Source: JAJKIP01 sp040509055 (GTDB lineage: Bacteria > Bacteroidota > Bacteroidia > Chitinophagales > Chitinophagaceae). From it: a DNA stretch of 11,346 nt. The stretch is taken from NCBI GenBank assembly GCA_040509055.1, contig JBEVLT010000120.1, positions 1 through 11,346 on the forward strand, read 5' to 3'. Below the pieces are notes generated by a model. The model was given only the letters and a program-made list of their open reading frames with translations, did not search any database and was not told where the DNA came from. Numbering within the stretch: position 1 is the first letter of the stretch; every line of letters begins with the position of its first letter. Shown one piece after another: positions 6,266 to 11,346 of the stretch. Made by a program: the position numbers and the translations under genes.

Positions 6266-6810
6266 TTTTTCAATTGCTCCCTGCAAAATTCGTTAAACTC
6301 TTTTTCAGAATACGTATAATCTTTGGCGCCTGCTGCCGGCTCGGCCTGGATCACCCGGTCGTTGGTAAAATCCAGCGTAAGCAGCCCGTCTTTTAACACG
6401 ATATTGTTGAAGGAAGCCCAGGGGTAGCTCCGCCTGGTCAGCCCGGCAATCACCACATCGGTGGCCGATAGGGAAATAACCAGTTCCTTGTCCATACTGT
6501 GCTGCAGCAGCAGCAACACCAGGAAAAGAATACCAAAGTACCAGAACGGTGTCTGTGTCGTCCACACGGCGGTCAGCAGCAGGTACACCAACAGGTAGGA
6601 CCGGTCTTTTTTCTTCCTGTAAAGCCAGGTATAAAGGGCATAGGCCAGCAGGATGACCGAAACCGATAACAGAACGATCTTTTGGGAAATAACAGCCGTA
6701 CCCCATCCCATCATGAAAAAGACAATGGCATTGACCAGGAAAAGCAGCGAGGCGATCCGGCTGTAGCCGCCGGCCCGTTTATCTTTTATGGTAAACCGGA
6801 ACTGGTTCAT
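6262..6810 (-). CDS. four-helix membrane protein with PH-like C-terminal domain
   Basis: A 182-aa protein that I do not recognise as a named family. Hydrophobic segments at about residues 17-37, 44-64, 70-85 and 88-104 suggest four membrane helices, with a basic turn RKKKDR (65-70) between the second and third. Residues about 105-182 are a soluble tail of short beta strands (ELVISLSATDVVIAG, IVLKDGLLTLDF) followed by a terminal helix (SEKEFNEFCREQLKK). This pattern resembles the bacterial PH-like membrane proteins often annotated as YcxB/bPH-type. The gene begins 5 bases after the stop of the ureohydrolase gene. Its stop overlaps the radical SAM start (ATGA), implying translational coupling with both neighbours. 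A role as membrane partner of the radical SAM enzyme is possible but rests only on gene order. Confidence 0.75.
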   Translation of the reverse strand: MNQFRFTIKDKRAGGYSRIASLLFLVNAIVFFMMGWGTAVISQKIVLLSVSVILLAYALYTWLYRKKKDRSYLLVYLLLTAVWTTQTPFWYFGILFLVLLLLQHSMDKELVISLSATDVVIAGLTRRSYPWASFNNIVLKDGLLTLDFTNDRVIQAEPAAGAKDYTYSEKEFNEFCREQLKK

Positions 6811-6815
6811 GCGGT

Positions 6816-7859
6816 TCAGCTGTTACTGGCGACCAGCAGGTTGCAAAGTTTAAACAATACCCTTGCACCTACATTGGCATTCCAGTCCGAATCGCTGGTG
6901 CCCACCTCGCTCAGGTCGAAGGCGATGATCTTCCGGCCGCTTTCGATCACTTTGCGGAAGAGGTAAAATACTTCTGCCGTTTCAAACCCGCCGGGTACCG
7001 GCGTGCCGGTATGCGGGCACAGTTTGCGATCAAGCCCGTCGATGTCGAAGCTGATAAATACTTTTTCCGGCAGCTGGCTTACGATCTCTTCCGCGATCTG
7101 CTTCCACATAGTGCCTTCAAACTGGCGGGTTTTAATGTCCTTGTCGAAATAGGTTACTATCCTGCCATTGCTGTTTTGAATGTATTCCCATTCCAGCCGG
7201 CTGTAGTCGCGCACCCCGGCCTGGACTATGCGGCTGATCTCGGGTATCTCGTTCAGGGCATTGTGCATGACGCTGGCATGCGAATAATGAAACCCGCCAT
7301 ACGATTTGCGGAGATCGCAGTGCGCATCGATCTGCAGGATGCCGAATTGGCCATGTACCTGGGCAATAGCTTTGAAAAAGCCAAGCGCGGTGCTGTGGTC
7401 GCCGCCGAGCACGGCTACCAGCTTGCCCCTGTCCAGCAGGGCTTTGGTCTGATCGTATACCCAGTTGTTCAGGTATTTGGCGCCTTCGTTCACGTCCACC
7501 AGGGTTTTGCACATAAACTGGTTGGCGCCTACATCGTCTCCCTTTGATATGTAATCAATGTAAAGCTCTGCTTCCTTGCGCAGGTAGTCGCTTTTCATCA
7601 GCACTTTGCGGTCGATGGGGCGCATGTAATAGCCCTGCTGCCAGCCTTCCGGCACTTCGGGGTCGTAAAGGTCCACCTGCAGGCTGGCCTTGCAGATGGC
7701 TTCCGGCGCCCGGGCCGTACCGGCGCCATAGCTTACCGTTACCTCCCAGGGCACCGGCACAATGATCAGTCTTGCGTCTTCTTCATGGCTGGGAAGGCCA
7801 AAAATATTGTTGTTGGGATTGCTGATGTGATCGGGATCGTAATTGGACAGGTCTACCAT
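6816..7859 (-). CDS. arginase/agmatinase-family ureohydrolase
   Basis: A 347-aa binuclear-manganese ureohydrolase that cleaves a guanidino group to urea and an amine. Metal ligands are visible: GGDHS with His155, DAHCD with Asp178, His180 and Asp182, and SFDIDGLD with Asp272 and Asp274. TGTPVPGGF (285-292) and the FDLSEVG strand (314-320) are also typical. It is longer than usual agmatinases (about 300 aa) because of an insertion at roughly residues 65-130, and it has R-K in place of the usual Pro after SFDIDGLD. The neighbouring agmatine deiminase and N-carbamoylputrescine amidase make agmatine the likely substrate, but arginine or another guanidino compound cannot be excluded. The gene follows aguA by 70 bases and precedes the membrane protein gene by 5 bases. 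Confidence 0.9.
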   Translation of the reverse strand: MVDLSNYDPDHISNPNNNIFGLPSHEEDARLIIVPVPWEVTVSYGAGTARAPEAICKASLQVDLYDPEVPEGWQQGYYMRPIDRKVLMKSDYLRKEAELYIDYISKGDDVGANQFMCKTLVDVNEGAKYLNNWVYDQTKALLDRGKLVAVLGGDHSTALGFFKAIAQVHGQFGILQIDAHCDLRKSYGGFHYSHASVMHNALNEIPEISRIVQAGVRDYSRLEWEYIQNSNGRIVTYFDKDIKTRQFEGTMWKQIAEEIVSQLPEKVFISFDIDGLDRKLCPHTGTPVPGGFETAEVFYLFRKVIESGRKIIAFDLSEVGTSDSDWNANVGARVLFKLCNLLVASNS

Positions 7860-7929
7860 GCTGAAAAAAATTGAAAAAGCTGTGCAAGTTACGTCGTTTC
7901 CGCCACACCGGGCCGGGATGATTTTCCCA

Positions 7930-9024
7930 TCAGACCTGCGGTTCCTGCTGGCTCAGGCAGTGAAAGCTGCCCAGGCCCCAGATCAGCTCGGTAGAGTCGA
8001 TGCCCTTTACTTCCCGGCCGGGAAAGCAGTCTGCGATGATCTGCAGCGCTTTATCGTCTTTGTCGCAGCGGTAAGTAGGCACGATCACGGCCTGGTTGGC
8101 AATGTAAAAGTTGGCATAGGAGGCCGGGAGGCGCTGCTCTTCCCAGATCACGGCATCGGGCATCGGCAGCTCGATAATGTTCAGCTGCCGGCCATCGGCC
8201 AGCCGCATCTGCTGTAATTGTTTCAGGTTGTGCTGCAGCAGCGCATAGTTCTCATCGCTTTTTTTCTCTTCCACCACGGTCAGCACGGTATCTTCATTCA
8301 CAAAGCGCACCGTGTCGTCGATATGGCCATCGGTATCGTCGCCGATGATGCCTTCGTCTACCCACAGCACCTGCTCCATGCCGTAATATTGTACCAGGTA
8401 GTCTTCGATCTGCTGCTGGTTCAGGTGGGGATTGCGGTTCGGGTTCAGCAGGCAGGCCGTGGACGTGAGCACGGTGCCTTTGCCGTTAAATTCCACTGAA
8501 CCTCCTTCCATCACGATGCCCGGATGAAAAACGGGTAGCCCGAACTGACGGCCGATCAGGGTGGGGATCACATCATCGAGGTCGTAGGGAGGATATTTGT
8601 TACCCCAGGCATTGTAACCCCAGTCCACGATCACTTTTTTCTGTTCCGCGGCGGGATTGACCAGGAAGGCCGGTCCATGATCGCGGCACCAGGCATCGTT
8701 GGTGGGATGAAAAAAGAACTCTACTTTTTGCAGGTCGGCGCCTGCTGTTTGCAAGTGAGCCACGGCGCTGGCTTTCATCGCCTCGTCTGTTACATTGATA
8801 CGTACGATCTCGCCTTTGGCCAGCTCCTTTACGAATTGAGCATAATATGGATAAATGGCATCGATCTTTCCCGGCCAGCTTGCTTCCTTATGCGGCCAGC
8901 TCAGCCAGGTAGCGGCATGCGGCGCAAATTCAGCAGGGAAGAAGTAGCCCAGTTGTTTGGGCGTAGCGCCGGTAGGGTTTTTAGACGGTAAGTCCCGAAG
9001 ATTGCTTAGGTCCTGGTGCATCAT
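7930..9024 (-). CDS. aguA: agmatine deiminase
   Basis: A 364-aa guanidino-group-modifying enzyme that hydrolyses agmatine to N-carbamoylputrescine and ammonia in the cytoplasm. Family signatures in order are: GYFFPAEFAPHAATWLSWPH (26-45), NDAWCRDHGP (109-118), the MEGGSVEFN strand (172-180), GDDTDGHIDD (228-237) carrying the general-base His234, and LGSFHCLSQQEP (351-362) with the catalytic Cys356. Length is normal. The frame is open as far as a GTG at 9087, but that would add 21 residues with no family match. The adjacent ATGs at 9024 and 9021 are better starts, and no Shine-Dalgarno helps decide. Upstream in the same frame is a 39-codon segment ending in TAA (see separate entry). aguB lies upstream on the same strand and supplies the next enzyme of the route. 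Assignment is secure, the exact start uncertain. Confidence 0.95.
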   Translation of the reverse strand: MMHQDLSNLRDLPSKNPTGATPKQLGYFFPAEFAPHAATWLSWPHKEASWPGKIDAIYPYYAQFVKELAKGEIVRINVTDEAMKASAVAHLQTAGADLQKVEFFFHPTNDAWCRDHGPAFLVNPAAEQKKVIVDWGYNAWGNKYPPYDLDDVIPTLIGRQFGLPVFHPGIVMEGGSVEFNGKGTVLTSTACLLNPNRNPHLNQQQIEDYLVQYYGMEQVLWVDEGIIGDDTDGHIDDTVRFVNEDTVLTVVEEKKSDENYALLQHNLKQLQQMRLADGRQLNIIELPMPDAVIWEEQRLPASYANFYIANQAVIVPTYRCDKDDKALQIIADCFPGREVKGIDSTELIWGLGSFHCLSQQEPQV

Positions 9025-9090
9025 CTGTTGTGTACTTTTTTTAGCGAATTTCTCAATCCATTTATCATTTACCAGTATCTCCCGCACATC

Positions 9091-9210
9091 TTATATTCTT
9101 TCAAACTGGTTGTTGCCGATGACCCCTCTGCGTTTGCCGGGGTACAGGCAGCTGACCACTTCGATGTCCGACCGCAGGGCTATTTTCCAGCAATCGTCCA
9201 AACGCTGCAT
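9091..9210 (-). CDS. possible 39-aa small ORF ahead of aguA
   Basis: An ATG-started frame of 39 codons in the gap between aguB and aguA, preceded by an in-frame TAG. The peptide starts MQRLDDCWKIAL and ends GVIGNNQFERI. It has five Arg and two Cys and shows no family I recognise. A TAAnTTTG-like box at 9252-9259 would start a transcript about 35 bases before this ATG. The TAA at 9091 is in the same frame as aguA, one codon before the GTG at 9087. It could therefore be a leader peptide, a small separate gene, or the remnant of an N-terminal extension cut by a stop. A frame of this size can also arise by chance, so it is a candidate only. Confidence 0.3.
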   Translation of the reverse strand: MQRLDDCWKIALRSDIEVVSCLYPGKRRGVIGNNQFERI

Positions 9211-9251
9211 TCGATTGTCCGGTGGAGCCTTCTGCTAACCAGTAGCCTTTG

Positions 9252-9259
9252 CAAAATTA
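9252..9259 (-). promoter_or_regulatory. candidate -7 box (TAATTTTG) upstream of aguA
   Basis: The minus strand reads TAATTTTG, a match to TAnnTTTG, 40 bases after the aguB stop. Used as a promoter, it would give aguA a leader of about 220 bases to the ATG at 9024, with the 39-codon frame inside it. No matching -33 element is evident, and aguA may equally be transcribed through from aguB. Confidence 0.35.
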
Positions 9260-9298
9260 TGAAATTGTCTTCCTGACTATCGGCCTCAAACTTTCAGC

Positions 9299-10174
9299 TT
9301 ACTCCTCGTCGATATACCGTTTCGTAATGGGCTGGTACGAGTCGATCCGCCGGTCTCTCAGGAACGGCCAGTGGGTACGGTAGTTGTCCGTGGTTTTGGT
9401 GTCGATGGTGACCACCGTTACTTCTTCCTGGTCGTGCGAAGCTTTGTACAGCAGGCTGCCAAACGGATTGGCCACGAACGATCCGCCCCAGAATTGCATA
9501 GCGCCATCCTGCTCCAGGCCCACACGGTTCACGCTTACCACGTGCACACCGTTGGCTACTGCATGGCTGCGCTGGATGGTCTGCCAGGCATTGTATTGTT
9601 CCGTATTGGTTGGTTCGTCCTGCGAAGTGGCCCATCCGATAGCCGTGGGATAAAATAATATCTCGGCTCCCATGAGCGACGTGATCCGCGCTGCTTCAGG
9701 GTACCATTGGTCCCAGCAGATAAGCACGCCGATGGTAGCGAATTTTGTTTTGAACACTTTATAACCCAGGTCGCCGGGGGTGAAATAAAACTTTTCGTAA
9801 TAAGCCGGGTCGTCGGGGATATGCATCTTGCGGTACTTGCCCAGGTAGCTGCCGTCTGCGTCGAATACGGCCGTGGTATTGTGATACAACCCTTCGGTTC
9901 TTTTTTCAAACAGGGAAGCGATAACGACCACCCCGGATTCTTTCGCCGCCTTGGCGATTACGTCGCTGGAGGGCCCGGGAATGGGCTCGGCCAGCTTGAA
10001 ATTGTCGTAATCCTCTACATCGCAGAAATAAAGAGAAGTGAAAAGTTCCTGTAAGCAAACGATCTGCGCGCCTTTGGCTGCAGCTTCTTTTATCTTTTCC
10101 ACCGCTTTCTGCAGGTTGGCCGCTTTGTCTGCCGTGCAACTCATTTGTACCAGGCCAATGTTGATTTTCGCCAT
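9299..10174 (-). CDS. aguB: N-carbamoylputrescine amidase
   Basis: A 291-aa nitrilase-superfamily hydrolase that converts N-carbamoylputrescine to putrescine, CO2 and ammonia, the step after agmatine deiminase. The catalytic triad is visible: Glu43 in VCLQELF, Lys116 in YRKMHIPDD, and Cys153 in LICWDQWYPEAAR. The KFYFTPGD segment (128-135) and the WGGSFVANPFG segment (about 240-250) are typical of the AguB branch. Length is normal. The frame extends to 10207, but that start lies within or upstream of the promoter box. The ATG at 10174 begins the family-like MAKINIGLVQMSC and is chosen. It is the first gene of the minus-strand agmatine train, with aguA downstream across a roughly 210-270-base gap. 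Assignment is strong from motif set plus neighbour. Confidence 0.95.
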   Translation of the reverse strand: MAKINIGLVQMSCTADKAANLQKAVEKIKEAAAKGAQIVCLQELFTSLYFCDVEDYDNFKLAEPIPGPSSDVIAKAAKESGVVVIASLFEKRTEGLYHNTTAVFDADGSYLGKYRKMHIPDDPAYYEKFYFTPGDLGYKVFKTKFATIGVLICWDQWYPEAARITSLMGAEILFYPTAIGWATSQDEPTNTEQYNAWQTIQRSHAVANGVHVVSVNRVGLEQDGAMQFWGGSFVANPFGSLLYKASHDQEEVTVVTIDTKTTDNYRTHWPFLRDRRIDSYQPITKRYIDEE

Positions 10175-10194
10175 GCTTGATAAAAATTGAAATG

Positions 10195-10202
10195 CAAAAA
10201 TA
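10195..10202 (-). promoter_or_regulatory. -7 box (TATTTTTG) of aguB
   Basis: The minus strand reads TATTTTTG, matching TAnnTTTG, 20 bases before the aguB ATG at 10174. The implied leader is about 10-15 bases. The stretch directly upstream is a run of short degenerate repeats rather than a recognisable -33 element. Confidence 0.55.
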
Positions 10203-10280
10203 GTCAATAGTCGGGAGCCGGAAAGAGCGAAAGCCGATAGTTTGAAAGACCGGACGTCAACAGACGGAAAGATCGGACAG
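10203..10280 (-). repeat. degenerate short repeats upstream of aguB
   Basis: Read on the minus strand, this stretch holds four CTTTC pentamers, a near-identical 12-base pair (GTCCGATCTTTC at 10267-10278 and GTCCGGTCTTTC at 10244-10255, one mismatch, 23 bases apart), and a tandem 7-mer (GACTATT at 10205-10211, then GACTATT at 10198-10204) that runs into the promoter box. Units such as ATCGGCT, CCCGACT and ATTGACT share the pattern nnYGrCT. A related inverted segment lies just past the aguB stop at about 9272-9290. This could be a binding-site array or a decayed intergenic repeat. Confidence 0.45.
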
Positions 10281-10290
10281 AGGAAGACTT

Positions 10291-10307
10291 CCCAACATAG
10301 CGTTGGG
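10291..10307. terminator. hairpin after the desaturase gene, possible terminator
   Basis: A 6-bp perfect stem, CCCAAC and GTTGGG, with a 5-base loop. It overlaps at its left end a second short palindrome, GGAAGACTTCC (10282-10292). It begins 32 bases after the desaturase stop on the minus strand. No T tract follows on that strand, while on the plus strand a TTTTT run lies 9 bases beyond it. An intrinsic terminator for the desaturase is therefore possible but weakly supported. Confidence 0.3.
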
Positions 10308-10339
10308 GCTCCTGATTTTTCTGACTATGCGCTTCCGGA

Positions 10340-11346
10340 TTACTTCTTACCCATTTGCCGCAGGTAGGCTACATGCGATACCACGGCATAGCGTACACGC
10401 GTGTACTCGATGTAGTGAATACCGTATTCCTGGCAGGCTTTCTTGATGATCTTGCTGATGGCAGGGTAATGTATATGGGATATTTTGGGAAACAGGTGGT
10501 GCTCGATCTGGAAGTTCAGTCCGCCTACCAGCCAGCTGACCAGTTTGTTTTTGGTAGCGAAGTTAGCGGTCGTTTTCAGCTGGTGTACGGCCCACTCATC
10601 TTCCAGCTTGCCGGTAGTTTCGTCCGGTACGGGAAAGTGTGTATGCTCCACGGTATGTGCCAGCTGGAATACGATGCTGAGCACAAAGCCGGCAAACAGA
10701 CCATACGCGAGAAAACCGATCAGCCAGGGTGTGAAACCGATCACGTAGATCGGCAGGAAAATGAACAGCGCCAGGTGCAGTACTTTGAAAGACCAGAAAG
10801 AAATATGATCGGTCAGCCCCATTTTTTTCAGGGGCATGTTACCCACTTTGCCGGAGAAATATTTTTTATAGTCGGTGACGAATATCCAGTACAGGTAGAG
10901 CAGGGAATAAGCCGCCCAGAAATACAGGTGCTGGTAGCGGTGCACTTTGTAGTGCTTCTGCGTTTCGCAAAGCCGGAGGAAGGGCTTGGCGTCGATATCA
11001 TCGTCAATGCCGTCGATATTGGTATAAGCGTGGTGGATAACGTTGTGCTTGGTTTTCCACATAAAATTGTTAGCGCCCAAAAAGTTCAGCGAGAGTGCCG
11101 CCAGGTCGTTGACCCACTGGTAGCGGCTGAAGCTGCCGTGAGCACCATCATGCATCACGTTGAACCCGATGGCGGCGGTAAGCCCGCCCAGCAGGATACA
11201 CTCGGCAATGGCCCAGAAAGCTCCGGGGGTGAAGAATACAAGGTGAACGTAAACAAATATGAAACTGATGACCAGTATGATGGCTTTTATAAACAGGTTG
11301 TAATTACCTGAAGTGGCTTTACCTACTTCACGGAAATAGTCACTGA
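10340..11346 (-). CDS. membrane fatty acid desaturase, N-terminus outside the window
   Basis: The frame is open from the right edge to its stop, giving 334 residues of an integral-membrane di-iron desaturase. About the first 20-40 residues are missing. The three histidine boxes are HDGAHG, HNVIHH (HxxHH) and QIEHH (QxxHH), plus an extra HTVEHTHFP between the second and third. Gln in the third box is the pattern of front-end and linoleoyl-CoA-type desaturases rather than classical delta-9 enzymes. No cytochrome b5 domain is visible in the part present. Hydrophobic stretches flank the boxes, before the first box (VISFIFVYVHLVFF) and between the second and third (LALFIFLPIYVIGF). The enzyme should introduce a double bond into acyl chains at the inner membrane, with regioselectivity unknown. 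The ATG pair at 11158 is internal and is not the start. Confidence 0.93.
   Translation of the reverse strand, partial: SDYFREVGKATSGNYNLFIKAIILVISFIFVYVHLVFFTPGAFWAIAECILLGGLTAAIGFNVMHDGAHGSFSRYQWVNDLAALSLNFLGANNFMWKTKHNVIHHAYTNIDGIDDDIDAKPFLRLCETQKHYKVHRYQHLYFWAAYSLLYLYWIFVTDYKKYFSGKVGNMPLKKMGLTDHISFWSFKVLHLALFIFLPIYVIGFTPWLIGFLAYGLFAGFVLSIVFQLAHTVEHTHFPVPDETTGKLEDEWAVHQLKTTANFATKNKLVSWLVGGLNFQIEHHLFPKISHIHYPAISKIIKKACQEYGIHYIEYTRVRYAVVSHVAYLRQMGKK

Noticed and set aside
9025..9087. GTG start of aguA at 9087
   Set aside because: The extra 21 residues are outside the agmatine deiminase family and the codon is a weak start. The adjacent ATGs at 9024 and 9021 are preferred, though the longer form is not excluded.
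10355..11311. 318-codon open frame on the plus strand
   Set aside because: Antisense to the desaturase, whose three histidine boxes are intact. The plus-strand product has no family features.
1..11346. Defence system, mobile element or CRISPR array
   Set aside because: No transposase, integrase, nuclease or helicase gene, no long direct repeats and no regularly spaced repeats were found. Base composition and coding style look uniform across the window.

Overview
The window looks like chromosomal DNA of a Bacteroidota, probably a Chitinophagaceae-type organism with about 50-55% GC. This rests on three signals: promoter boxes of the Bacteroidota form TAnnTTTG shortly upstream of several start codons, start codons without Shine-Dalgarno sequences, and a lipoprotein whose +1 Cys is followed by an acidic surface-export-like signal. 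The species assignment is inference. Ten complete genes, one small gene and one truncated gene fill nearly all of it. No RNA gene, CRISPR array, insertion sequence or phage gene is visible.

Layout. (1) 22-1129, plus strand: a DinB/YfiT-type putative thiol transferase or metal hydrolase, then a Nudix hydrolase. (2) 1126-3144, minus strand: a tightly packed set of macrodomain ADP-ribose hydrolase, 63-aa membrane protein and FolC. FolC meets the Nudix gene tail to tail with a 4-bp overlap. (3) 3224-4090, minus strand: a TonB-like energy transducer with a Pro/Lys stretch and a long Gly-rich linker. (4) 4395-4883, plus strand: a CHRD-domain lipoprotein, closed by a strong bidirectional terminator. 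(5) 4964-10174, minus strand: a gene train transcribed from high to low coordinates, N-carbamoylputrescine amidase (aguB), agmatine deiminase (aguA), an arginase/agmatinase-family ureohydrolase, a four-helix membrane protein with a PH-like tail, and a radical SAM protein whose start overlaps the previous stop as ATGA. (6) 10340-11346, minus strand: a membrane fatty acid desaturase that runs off the right edge.

How the genes fit together. AguA and AguB form the two-step route agmatine -> N-carbamoylputrescine -> putrescine. The neighbouring ureohydrolase, if it is an agmatinase, would give a parallel one-step route. The membrane protein and radical SAM protein follow it almost without gaps and look co-transcribed, but their substrates are unknown. 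The macrodomain protein and the Nudix enzyme could act in sequence on ADP-ribose, although they sit in separate transcription units.

Most of the window is ordinary core metabolism, and I see no clear new multi-gene system. The parts most worth a second look are the radical SAM/membrane-protein pair, a short in-frame reading segment ahead of aguA that is cut off by a single TAA, and short degenerate repeats flanking aguB.
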